Positions 37,401 to 43,739 of a DNA stretch of 64,000 nucleotides are shown one piece after another. The DNA is from Pseudomonas sp. MWU15-20650 (lineage in GTDB: Bacteria; Pseudomonadota; Gammaproteobacteria; Pseudomonadales; Pseudomonadaceae), in the NCBI RefSeq assembly GCF_023242475.1, contig NZ_JALJFG010000032.1, forward strand, positions 1 through 64,000, read 5' to 3'. Each line of letters opens with the position of its first letter. The first letter of the stretch is position 1. The notes under the pieces are model-generated. The model did no database searches, was not told where the DNA came from, and saw only the letters and a program-made list of their open reading frames with translations. The translations under genes and the position numbers were made by a program.

Positions 37401-40400
37401 ATCATCATCCCGGCTCAACCGGCTCGGCCGGGTGGGGCGTGGTACTGGAGTGACTTTGCTGCAGAGCTGTTTGGCGTCGAGGCGGGGACGCCGGTGCCGG
37501 AGTCCGGGTGGGGCTCATGTGACGAGCCTGACATCTGTGTTCGAGTCAAATACGTGTGGAGTGATATTGCGGAGCTCTTCGGTTTTGTTCCCGGGCAACC
37601 GGTATCGCCTCAGGACGAAAGTTCCTGTGACCCGGAACTGTGCATATCCCTGGGCGAACCGATTCCGGCAATACCCGAGCAGGTGACCATCGGGAAGGTG
37701 AAACTGGTCTCGCCAGTGAACCAGCACTTCAGCGTCTTGCGCACCGGTACCGGAGATCTGGACCTGATCGCTGCAGGCAATGTGACGATGCAGTCACCCT
37801 TTGGCATCTACACCGCTGGCGCTTCCAGCGCATCGCGCGCAGGCAGCGCCGGCGACGACTTCAACCGCGCTCGCGCCACCGCTGCGGATGGGACGGTGCT
37901 GGGCAGCGCGGCCAAGGCCTATGAAGCCTTGGTGGACAAAAACAGCCCCTACGCCGCCTGGTATCCCGATGGGGGCGGCAATGTGTTGCTGCGCACGGGT
38001 GGCAGCCTCAAAGGCGATGTCTGGACGCCGCTCACCAATAACACAATGCCCAACGACGGTCGCGTTCAACTCAACAGCGCGAATCTGGGTAATTGGCTGT
38101 GGCGCCAAGGTACGGGCAACACGGCGGGTACGACGCCCATCCCCACCAGTTGGTGGGTCAACTTTGGCACTTATGTGAAGGGCGAAAGTGGTGCCAACCA
38201 GTATTTCGAAGACGTTGCACAGATAAACCTGCTGCCGCGCCTGGTGGGATTCACCGGTATCGGCACCCTGGGTGGCGGCAACCTGACCCTGGACCTGGGC
38301 AGCGATGGCGGCATGCAGACTCGCCGTGGCTCCGACGACGGTGGGCGGGCACCCCGCAGCCAGGCGTTGGTGTTGGCAGTGGGTAGCACCGGGCGGATGG
38401 TCGACGGTCAATTACTGCTCACCGGTGGCGGTGACCTGGATGTGCGTATGGGCGGGGATTTGAACCCAGGGCTGGACGCTCGTGCGATCCGGCCTAATAC
38501 CGCCAGCGTGCTGTCAAGCGACGTCAAGGCAGAAACCCTCAGCCTCAACGGTGTATTCACCAACCTGCGCGGCGCCTTGAACCTGCGGACCGGCAGCCTG
38601 GGGGGCATTGCCTTGAACTATGGCGGTATGCGTGGCGATCAGGACGCCAAGGACACCCGGGCCTACTCGCCGTATACCGCAAGCCTGGGCACGGCCACCG
38701 GCGGGATTACGTTGATGCTCGGCGATGCCACGGCCAACCTGTCGACTCGAGGTGACTTGGTGCTGGGGGGGACGGGGGACCCAGGGCGTGTCGCCACCGA
38801 AAACACCCAGGCGTTCAATTACAACGGGCAAGACTATGGTAATGGCACCACCTGGTTCTCGTTATGGACCGCGCGGACTGCTATCGACATGTTCTCCGCA
38901 GGAGGCAATTTGACGCCTAGCGTGCAGAGCGTGTCGCTTCGCGCAGGGGGCAGCACTGAAGCACTGCAAGGGCAGAACTACTCAAGCTCGGATGGACGCT
39001 TCATTTTCCCTTCCAGGCTGGGCGTGGTGGCCGCCAATGGCAGTGTCTATCTCGGCCCGTCGGCGTTGGGCAGTGGCCCGCAGCTCAACAACCCGGGTTA
39101 CTCGTTATTACTCGCGCCGTCGAGCCAGGGGCGGCTGACGATGTTGGCCGGGGATTCGATCTACGCCAATGGCTACGCGGTCAACCAGTCGGGTGATAGC
39201 CTGGGTTCCATGCCGACGCCTTTTGCACCGGCCTTTGTCGGCAGGAACGGATTAAGCCGGGTCGTCGGCAACCTGGGCAGTGAGGCGATAGAGGCCGACT
39301 TCTCCTTGTTCGCCTTACGTAGCCCTACCGATCTGACGCGCCCGGGCGCCCAGGCAGAGCCGGCCCGGTTTTACGCCCGGCAAGGCGATATCGTCGGGCT
39401 GCGCAGTGGTGAGATCATAACGTTCATCGGCGCACGGCAGGGGCAAGTGCGCTATGAGTCCGCAGGCCCGGTGTGGATGCGGGCGGGGCGCGACATTGTC
39501 GGTTCCGGCACGTACCTGGGCACGTCCACGGTGTTTCCTGCGCTGGCGGCCGATAATGGCGATTACTCGGGCAAAAGCCGCGGCAACCTGTTCGTGCATA
39601 ACCGTCCTGAAGATGTCTCGGTGGTGTCGGCCGGGCGCGACATTGTGTACAGCAGCTTCAACGTTGCTGGCCCCGGTAGCCTGGAAGTCAGCGCGGGGCG
39701 CAATCTGTTGATGGAAGACAAAGCCTCCATCACCAGTCTGGGCCCGGTGGCGGTGGGGGATTCGCGGCCCGGTGCGTCCATCGTGCTGGAGGCCGGGGTA
39801 GGGCCCAATGGCCTGGATTACCTGAAGTTCGTCACGCCTTACCTGGACCGTGCCAACCAGGCGGTCGAAGGTGTACCCCTGGCCGGGCAGGCCGGCAAAG
39901 TGGCGAAAACCTACGAAACCGAACTGCTGCAATGGCTCAAGGAGCGCTATGCCTTCAGTGGCGACGCCGACCAGGCCCGGGTGTATTTCGCCAGCCTGGG
40001 CCCTGAGCAACAGCGCATCTTCGCGCGCTCGGTGTACTTCGCCGAAGTGCGTGAGGGAGGGCGTGAATTCAACCTGAGCGCAGGCCCGCGTGCCGGCAGC
40101 TTTGTGCGCAGCCGCGCGGCTATCGACGGGCTGTTGCCGAGCAAGGACGTGGCGGGCAACCCGATCGTGTATGACGGCGATATCACCCTGTATGGCGGTG
40201 CCGGCGTGCATACCCTGTTTGGCGGCAATATCCAGATGCTCAGCCCGGGCGGGCAGCAGGTGTTCGGCATTGAAGGCGCCGCGCCACCGGCCAGTGCCGG
40301 CGTGCTGACCCAAGGTGCGGGAGACATCCAGTTGTATTCCCAAGGCAGCATCCTGCTGGGCCAGAGCCGCATCATGACGACGTTTGGCGGAGCGATTCTG

Positions 40401-41012
40401 GCCTGGTCCAACAACGGCGATATCAACGCCGGCCGTGGTTCGAAAACCACCGTGCTCTACACCCCGCCCAAGCGGGTGTATGACACCTGGGGCAATGTGA
40501 CGTTGTCACCCAACGTGCCGAGTTCAGGTGCGGGTATTGCCACCCTGGCCCCGATTGCCGAAGTGCCGGCCGGTGACATCGACCTGTTGGCCCCGGCGGG
40601 CACCATCGACGCGGGCGAAGCGGGCATCCGGGTCTCCGGCAACGTCAACATCGCCGCCTTGCATGTGGTCAACGCGGCCAACATCCAGACCCAGGGCAAG
40701 TCGACCGGGGTGCCGGTGACGGCGGCGGTGAACACCGGCGCGATGACCTCGGCCAGCGCGGCAGGGGCGGCGGCGTCCCAGGCAGCGGAGGATGCGGCGC
40801 GCAGCCAGCAGGCAGCGGCGAAGCAGGGCAGGGCGTCGATCGTGACGGTCGAGGTGCTGGGTTTTGGCACCGAGCCGGTGCCGCGTGAAGCGCAGCAGAA
40901 AACGTCCGGGTATAACCCGAACAGCCCGGTGCAGGTGTTGGGCGCGGGGCCTTTGAGTGACCAGGCGCGAGCGCGGTTGACGGATGAAGAGCGCCAGCAG
41001 ATCAGTTTGTAA
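28404..41012 (+). CDS. pdtA: giant filamentous-haemagglutinin-like TpsA exoprotein PdtA
   Basis: 4202 residues from ATG 28404 (GTG 28401 is the alternative; AAGGA lies upstream). A long export signal ends near AGGAQA (about 44). The TPS/haemagglutination domain spans about 122-290, with LNWQTFNVGRDTTVQFQQ (173-190) and NGNGVVFSGSSQVNV. Thousands of residues of beta-helix repeats follow. A C-terminal DUF3739-like region ends in DIDLLAPAGTIDAGEAGIRV. Only six cysteines were found, in three CX4-5C pairs (2024/2029, 3039/3045, 3075/3080). A 37-residue W-S-D-(F/I)-A...ELFG unit is duplicated at 3015 and 3052. It is the expected cargo of PdtB; PdtA in P. aeruginosa is phosphate-regulated and linked to virulence. 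Confidence 0.93.
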   Translation: MRSRLKLPATRAAKVPATAGQVLLLKPLAQVIALLVFAGGAQAAQPQAFSSGWFAAKGAAQAAGGARPGVVLPGTPPPLSQQQRGNEQLQRSLQNLNTSVAAIAAQQAVQAAARSNASAGPQSVHNGLGGNGLNVVIGADGKPLFVNAEGPVQTDANGKTLVSIKQTADKAILNWQTFNVGRDTTVQFQQNSDWALLNKINNSTAPSQIQGAIKADGTVMIVNGNGVVFSGSSQVNVRNLVAAATGFSDEQFTARGLYSSSNTAPSFTQAAGHVTVERGAQIQTQVPATSTAGGGYVLLLGKEVHNAGSISTVRGQTTLAAGDSFVIKKGYSTDGNVTSTTRGNEVSATGSGKASNSGLIQASTGDITLTGQQVLQNGVLLTSSSVDARGTLHLKGTGNNASVSLGEGSLSAILLDSSNALDSQRAGLITPSVDQAGNVVPADVYRRDQSLLEITSDGSVDFRSGSLTLATGGQVGVKAAQRTLVRDGAVIDVSGAIGVKLAMESNSVKVNIQGNEQRDAAVNRDGKALNNNDVWVDVRDLIFVPAGTNGYATDRWYTAGGLLEVGGYLGTRNHGIGEWMAQGGTVTFGGKDVVTQQGSQINLSGGTLDVQAGKIQQTWLKGPDGRLYELSSAPGDLLYTGIYKGYEDHSQRWGVTDYYYNPLIAPRERSEAGYTVGRDAGRLVVSTASAVLEGQIVGDTYQGERQTQAAQKGLDGYLQSQKAVARGAALMVGSYVPYYLKDSAQLQYALGADVGTVKNVVLGPRAEAIAAGLDLNSVLPAERASTLYLDNDALNATKLGSINIAGTGSILVNGALEVAPGGDITLFGPKVEVNANLTAHSGSLQLGNVLAQITPTGKADVTLGGRGSLTVNTGVSLDTSGLWSNQLLSAGDSSRLPYLNGGSVALRSSGDVTLAAASRVDVSSGAALDARNQLIGGKGGDLTLAANANSADSRGNLALKGELLGYGVNGGGRLSVQAGKVLISDQPAAPQAGTLQLDSGFFNKGFGAYDITGNEGLLVADGTQVNVTAPVYRLNDTAQNLVSGADPRSALQIWTPPQYRETPTKGQLTPRKGASLNLQAGTTLSTAAQMAAVQARIGQGAVINVDPGQSIGVRSIGQLTVDGTLNAWGGNITLGGVSVQPTVADGVEAKGHERSIWVGEHAMLDVAARAATAVDSLGRRYGVVGQGGTIVIGGMIDPATGIASAANLFVVVREGARLDASGSQAVLDLSGGGPTLVASRGGNISLASNNGLYLDGTLRANSGGAGAAGGSLNVALETPLYLDTAVARVRQARELIVSAADSGAPLPIGSTPESVKAGLTYGHGRLTASQVNAGGFDNLSLLSNGLISFDGDMSLRLGQSLNLYSGAMALTDDAARQSQVVLAAPYVLLAGVGNNNSGTDSAVRPTVQGGVSSQAAAGSLRVEAANVLDLRDSVNFGAHAERSKALANGIDRRAFDEAHLVSQGDMRFLARSADKTKTALTTQADLNLIAAQIYPTTGAVAEVTAGNTGGDFDPARTLRIGRVGSTAPALPYSVFGSLLLNASTIEQGGVLRAPMGSLSLGVDGGITRSTKVINLLPGSLTSVSAGGLVLPYGGTVDGVTWRYNGAQVELLGVGGTRSTGNMAVGVALTGRSLNVQQDAILDLSGGGELLGAAFVSGRGGSTDARYNPLVQMGADGRFTLPGLGTNPVYAIVPGAQPGVAPSGGEAGAIAPLAGQQINIGTGVPGLPAGTYTLLPSTYALLPGAFRVEINGLAAPFASGSLRSAAGMNNGSLSTEGVLSIAGTGIRDSLSSQVIVTPAAVLRRYSQYNETPYADFVRADAARLGVPRAALEADAKTLKLRLVDGQGGLGFGFDGEGRFKPSEGGFGATVALLSGGGIEVLGDTAQASPAASMVSVRASDLNALGAARLVVGGELTVVYGQSGNFVRSDLAATTASSVVVRQGATLAAPEVFLVTGRSSGAIEIEQGASINTLGRGKAAYDSDNGFIYQPGTRSMLAVSNGRLQMLAPVNGDGLGGPGSILIGQCSLGACGGNASLYSEGSIAFATINRFALSDSVRYGTRHLALAVGGINVGSAEVLADAAARGVLPSGLTLNQQVLDRLLRGDASNGAPALQSLALTAGQSLNFYGSTTLSTLDSSGKSLLDELLLTTPAIYGYGSASDVALIQTGTLVWGGATSTPPAVISKGAGTGSGTLELQARRIAFGYGRDAQPDSLANNGRMTLGFATVNLNASERITANHKGSLTVHQTQGAYEAGKGFAYSGGNLNISTPLLTGEAGSVNRISVGGALTVKAPVSGTTPVNAAAIDALGAELLLSGRSVALETSVVLPSGKLTLSADEELTLGAASRLDLSGRKVQISDVSKYSWGGDVSLESRHGNIRQATGSLIDLSAQFNQGGLLKAVAVDAGAGQVDLQGQVRAGSSGYYDAGGTLVPYKAGGVDIRAQQLGDFAALNQRLNQGQVFGSRSFQLKQGNLVIGDELKANQVNVSVDNGSLTVLGTIDASGERVGSIRLAGQQGLTLAGSAVLDAHGTALRVDSYGKIIDAPNRAMVELNSGDGQLTLADGARIDLRHGTAAVLGSGPGYYDGVARGTLELNAPRLNANDVAIDASGQVNIQGARSIAVNAVARYTDAPVGTELSADGRPYQVIDQNYLKQKHALAEAFINSALNNTGLMKGKLAGLNNSRYTEAFHLRPGVEIVTQGDLVVSGDLDLSGYRYASVNPNTPKTTVYGSGEVGSLVVRAGGNINVYGSINDGFAPPPATPDDNGWVLTPGLQGFGADVIVPGPGVVLANGSAFPTGKTLNYPLPIQATTLAQGTVLPTQGTLAAPLTLPANTVLSAAVRDGTGNLLYAAGTLLQQPVVLAAGTQLEAGTVLAGAASLRAMTWPAGVPLPSRGAVAGSATDGVLLAGELALKVGALIPYGTDVKLPNGQVSVPLRTVTGATARQNWAVAPMLAEGSQSWSLRLVSGADTRAADTRAIQPTYAGDLTLADTHYGIYETHDKIIIPAQPARPGGAWYWSDFAAELFGVEAGTPVPESGWGSCDEPDICVRVKYVWSDIAELFGFVPGQPVSPQDESSCDPELCISLGEPIPAIPEQVTIGKVKLVSPVNQHFSVLRTGTGDLDLIAAGNVTMQSPFGIYTAGASSASRAGSAGDDFNRARATAADGTVLGSAAKAYEALVDKNSPYAAWYPDGGGNVLLRTGGSLKGDVWTPLTNNTMPNDGRVQLNSANLGNWLWRQGTGNTAGTTPIPTSWWVNFGTYVKGESGANQYFEDVAQINLLPRLVGFTGIGTLGGGNLTLDLGSDGGMQTRRGSDDGGRAPRSQALVLAVGSTGRMVDGQLLLTGGGDLDVRMGGDLNPGLDARAIRPNTASVLSSDVKAETLSLNGVFTNLRGALNLRTGSLGGIALNYGGMRGDQDAKDTRAYSPYTASLGTATGGITLMLGDATANLSTRGDLVLGGTGDPGRVATENTQAFNYNGQDYGNGTTWFSLWTARTAIDMFSAGGNLTPSVQSVSLRAGGSTEALQGQNYSSSDGRFIFPSRLGVVAANGSVYLGPSALGSGPQLNNPGYSLLLAPSSQGRLTMLAGDSIYANGYAVNQSGDSLGSMPTPFAPAFVGRNGLSRVVGNLGSEAIEADFSLFALRSPTDLTRPGAQAEPARFYARQGDIVGLRSGEIITFIGARQGQVRYESAGPVWMRAGRDIVGSGTYLGTSTVFPALAADNGDYSGKSRGNLFVHNRPEDVSVVSAGRDIVYSSFNVAGPGSLEVSAGRNLLMEDKASITSLGPVAVGDSRPGASIVLEAGVGPNGLDYLKFVTPYLDRANQAVEGVPLAGQAGKVAKTYETELLQWLKERYAFSGDADQARVYFASLGPEQQRIFARSVYFAEVREGGREFNLSAGPRAGSFVRSRAAIDGLLPSKDVAGNPIVYDGDITLYGGAGVHTLFGGNIQMLSPGGQQVFGIEGAAPPASAGVLTQGAGDIQLYSQGSILLGQSRIMTTFGGAILAWSNNGDINAGRGSKTTVLYTPPKRVYDTWGNVTLSPNVPSSGAGIATLAPIAEVPAGDIDLLAPAGTIDAGEAGIRVSGNVNIAALHVVNAANIQTQGKSTGVPVTAAVNTGAMTSASAAGAAASQAAEDAARSQQAAAKQGRASIVTVEVLGFGTEPVPREAQQKTSGYNPNSPVQVLGAGPLSDQARARLTDEERQQISL

Positions 41013-41034
41013 AAGAACCTCTCGATGTACCTTT

Positions 41035-41061
41035 GGGGCGATCGGTGATCGCCCCTTTTTT
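41035..41061 (+). terminator. rho-independent terminator after pdtA
   Basis: GGGGCGATC (41035-41043), loop GGT, GATCGCCCC (41047-41055) and TTTTTT form a perfect 9-bp stem with a U-tract, 22 bp past the pdtA stop. The downstream phdA-pdtB operon is therefore separately transcribed. Confidence 0.9.
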
Positions 41062-41079
41062 ATGGGGTTGCGAACAACC

Positions 41080-41325
41080 TGTGGCGAGCGGGCTTGTTGT
41101 GGCGAGCGGGCTTGCCCCGCGTTGGGCTGCGCAGCAGCCCCAAAAGCTGTCTCTGCGGAGTATCGGGTACACCGCATTCGTTCTTCTTTGGGGGCGCTAC
41201 GCCCCAACGCGGGCGGTGCGACGATTCGACAAGCCCGCTCGCCACAGGGGAATATGACGGCCTTCAAAAGTTGTGTAGAAACCTCTGTCCATCGAGGGCA
41301 AGCCCCTCCCACATCCCCCCGCCAA
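41080..41325. repeat. composite REPIN with duplicated left arm
   Basis: TGTGGCGAGCGGGCTTG occurs twice in tandem (41080-41096 and 41098-41114) and once inverted (CAAGCCCGCTCGCCACA, 41230-41246). The interior carries two smaller hairpins, GGGCTGCGCAGCAGCCC and GGGGGCGCTACGCCCC. After 41250 follow AATATGACGGCCTTC, AAAAGTTGTGTAGAAACC, and then a GGGCAAGCCCCTCCCAC arm of the other REP family. The same order of pieces recurs at 55.4 kb. This and the terminator account for most of the 456-bp gap before phdA. Confidence 0.85.
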
Positions 41326-41347
41326 ATTGCTCCTCACTCAATCCAAA

Positions 41348-41365
41348 ATGAAGCTTTCATGACAA
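41348..41365 (-). promoter_or_regulatory. Pho-box-like 18-bp motif before phdA-pdtB
   Basis: ATGAAGCTTTCATGACAA is the partner of the site at 28276. On the minus strand it reads TTGTCAT-GAAA-GCTTCAT, with half-sites 11 bp apart. It lies about 105 bp before the phdA start, nearly the same distance as the pdtA copy. A shared PhoB or sigma-VreI site is the simplest explanation. Confidence 0.4.
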
Positions 41366-41468
41366 AAGTTCGGTAGCCCGCACCCACTCCCGTCTTGCCT
41401 ATGTAACGCGCTGGAGGCGATCAAAAGTCCCCTCCAAAGCCGTCAGCAGGACGCCAGGAGTGGGGCAC

Positions 41469-42071
41469 ATGGGAACTATGGAACGTTACTCGAAAGTCGG
41501 CATGCAGGAGCTCGATCAGCGCCTGTCGAAGATCGTCGAAGCCGCGCGCAAGAAGCCGGTTTCGGTGTACCGCTACGGGGCGCCGTGGGTGTGGATCGTC
41601 TCCCAGGACGATTGGCAGGGCGCCTTGAAGGAAGTCTCCAGCTACATCCCCGCCGGCCATTCGCTGGTGTTGCTGCGCCCGCAGATCGACGACGTGCTCG
41701 ACCAGCATCGCGATGTGTTCCAGGCCGAGCCGGGCATGCTGATCGCACCGCAGACCGTGGTGCACATCCTGCTGCTGCAGTTGCTGTATTCGGTGCCCAG
41801 CGAACAGCAACTGCACGAGCAGCTCAATTACAACTTGCTGTTCCGCTGGTTCGTGGGCCTGGACCTGAACCAGAAAGTCTGGGGTATCCAGGTCCTGCAA
41901 CGCGACATCGCCACGCTGCTGAACAACCCGCGTGCGGTGCAACTTATCCAGAAAATCATCGGTGAAGTGTTTTGTGGCGCCTTGCTGCACATGCCGGAGT
42001 TCTCCTTGAACTTCGCCTTGCTGCATACCTGGCTGGCCCGGCACAGCCATCTGTCGACTATCAGCAATTGA
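41469..42071 (+). CDS. phdA: Phd-antitoxin-like / DUF772 hybrid protein (PhdA)
   Basis: 200 residues from ATG 41469, which has AGGAG 8 nt upstream; the GTG at 41460 has none. Residues about 5-55 look like a Phd/YefM antitoxin DNA-binding domain (MQELDQRLSKIVEAARKKPV; VYRYGAPWVWIVSQDDW). Residues about 85-150 match DUF772, the N-terminal domain of IS5/IS1182-type transposases (LLQLLYSVPSEQQLHEQL, NYNLLFRWFVGLDL). No DDE catalytic domain and no toxin gene follow. P. aeruginosa PA0691, in the same place, has been called PhdA, prevent-host-death protein A. It starts the pdtB operon and could autoregulate it. Confidence 0.78.
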   Translation: MGTMERYSKVGMQELDQRLSKIVEAARKKPVSVYRYGAPWVWIVSQDDWQGALKEVSSYIPAGHSLVLLRPQIDDVLDQHRDVFQAEPGMLIAPQTVVHILLLQLLYSVPSEQQLHEQLNYNLLFRWFVGLDLNQKVWGIQVLQRDIATLLNNPRAVQLIQKIIGEVFCGALLHMPEFSLNFALLHTWLARHSHLSTISN

Positions 42072-42130
42072 GCAGGCCGAACGCCGTGCAATCGGTGAAG
42101 GCGCAAAATTTTCGGAAATCAGGGGGCGGT

Positions 42131-43714
42131 GTGGAGCATCTGTTCAAGTCAACGCTGGCGCTGTGCTGCTTGACGCTTGGGGCTGTGGTTCAGCCGGTGC
42201 TGGCCGACGAGGCCGCAGCGGTGCGTCGGGTGGACGTCAACGAGTACTTCGTGCGTGGTAACACCGTGCTCGATGCACCGACCATCGAAGAGGCGGTGTA
42301 CCCGTTCCTGGGCCCGCAAAAGACCCTGGACGATATCGAAGGCGCCCGCGACGCGCTGCAGAAGATCTACCAGGCCCGGGGCTATCAATCGGTGTTTGTC
42401 GAGTTGCCGGAGCAGAAGGTCGATGACGGCATCGTCTACCTGCAAGTCAGCGAAACCAAGGTCGGCCGCGTGCGGGTGGTGGGTGCCAAGCATTACTCGC
42501 CGGTGGAGATCCGCGAAGAAGTGCCGGCGCTGAAGGAAGGTGCGGTGCCGGACTTTGCCAGCGTGCAGACTCAGCTCGCCGGGCTCAACAAAGGCGTGGG
42601 GCGGCAGGTCACGCCGCTGGTACGCGAAGGCCAGCGCCCGGGCACCATGGACGTCGACCTGCAAGTGGAAGACCAGAACCCCTGGCACGCCAGCCTCGGC
42701 CTGAACAACGACTACAGTGCCGACACCGAGGAGCTGCGCTCGGTCGCGACCGTGGGGTACGACAACCTCTGGCAACTGGGCCACAGCATTTCCCTGACCT
42801 ACTTCACGGCGCCCCAGGACAGCTCGAATGCCAAGGTCTGGTCCGGCGCCTACAGCGCGCCGTTGGATGAGCGCTGGACCTTGCAGTTCTCCGGCTACCA
42901 GTCCGACAGCAATATCGCGACCCTTGGTGGCAGCAACGTTTTGGGCAAAGGCCATTCCTATGGCGTGTCGGCGATCTACAACCTGCCGGCCGACGGCAAC
43001 TGGGCCAACTCGTTCTCGTTCGGGATCGACTTCAAGGACTTCGACGAGCAACTGAAGCTCGGCACCAGCAACGATCAGGTGCCGCTCAAGTACGCACCGT
43101 TCACCTTTGGCTACAACGGCTATCGCTACACCGAGCGCTCCCAGTTGGGGCTGGGCTTGAACCTGGTGGTCGGCACTCGCGCATTGTTTGGCTATGGCAG
43201 CAACGCTGCCGAGTTCGAATACAAACGTTACAAGGCCAGCCCCAGCTTCGCCGTGCTCAAGGGCGATGGGACCTACACCTACACCTTCGCCAACGACTGG
43301 CAGTCGGCAACCAAGGCCGGCTTCCAGTTGGCCTCGGGACCACTGGTTTCCAACGAGCAGTATTCCGCCGGCGGCGCCACCTCGGTACGCGGTTACCTGG
43401 CGGCCGAGCGCACGGGCGATGAGGGGGTGCTGTTGTCGCAGGAGTTGCGCACGCCGTCCCTGGCCAAGTTCCTCGGCAGTTATGTGCAGGAGTGGCGCTT
43501 CTATGCGTTCGCCGAAGGTGCGCGCTTGCGCCTGCGTGATCCGCTGCCGGAACAAGAAGACGAATACAGCCTGGCCAGCGTCGGCCTGGGCACCCGCGCC
43601 AGTTTAAGCAAATGGTTATCCGGCAGCCTGGATTGGGGCTACCCGCTGCTCGATGGACCGAACACCCAGAAACAGGACTCGCGGCTGCACTTCAGTGTGC
43701 AGGCGACGTTCTGA
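42131..43714 (+). CDS. pdtB: TpsB outer-membrane transporter of PdtA (PdtB)
   Basis: 527 residues from the GTG at 42131 (AGGGGG a few nt upstream), which gives a proper signal peptide (VEHLFKSTLALCCLTLGAVV...LADE). Two POTRA domains follow (VDVNEYFVRGNTVLDAPTIE; VGRVRVVGAKHYSPVEIREE), then the 16-strand FhaC/ShlB barrel with the conserved L6 loop motif VRGYLAAERTGDEG and a terminal aromatic (SVQATF). It should secrete PdtA through recognition of its TPS domain. The cargo gene lies upstream but has its own terminator. The region before 42131 in this frame lacks export features. Confidence 0.92.
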   Translation: MEHLFKSTLALCCLTLGAVVQPVLADEAAAVRRVDVNEYFVRGNTVLDAPTIEEAVYPFLGPQKTLDDIEGARDALQKIYQARGYQSVFVELPEQKVDDGIVYLQVSETKVGRVRVVGAKHYSPVEIREEVPALKEGAVPDFASVQTQLAGLNKGVGRQVTPLVREGQRPGTMDVDLQVEDQNPWHASLGLNNDYSADTEELRSVATVGYDNLWQLGHSISLTYFTAPQDSSNAKVWSGAYSAPLDERWTLQFSGYQSDSNIATLGGSNVLGKGHSYGVSAIYNLPADGNWANSFSFGIDFKDFDEQLKLGTSNDQVPLKYAPFTFGYNGYRYTERSQLGLGLNLVVGTRALFGYGSNAAEFEYKRYKASPSFAVLKGDGTYTYTFANDWQSATKAGFQLASGPLVSNEQYSAGGATSVRGYLAAERTGDEGVLLSQELRTPSLAKFLGSYVQEWRFYAFAEGARLRLRDPLPEQEDEYSLASVGLGTRASLSKWLSGSLDWGYPLLDGPNTQKQDSRLHFSVQATF

Positions 43715-43739
43715 CCCATTCTTTGCGGAGACTTCACCC

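Noticed and set aside
41469..42071. Insertion sequence or active toxin-antitoxin system
   Set aside because: Only the N-terminal DUF772 part of a transposase is present, with no DDE residues, terminal inverted repeats or toxin gene.
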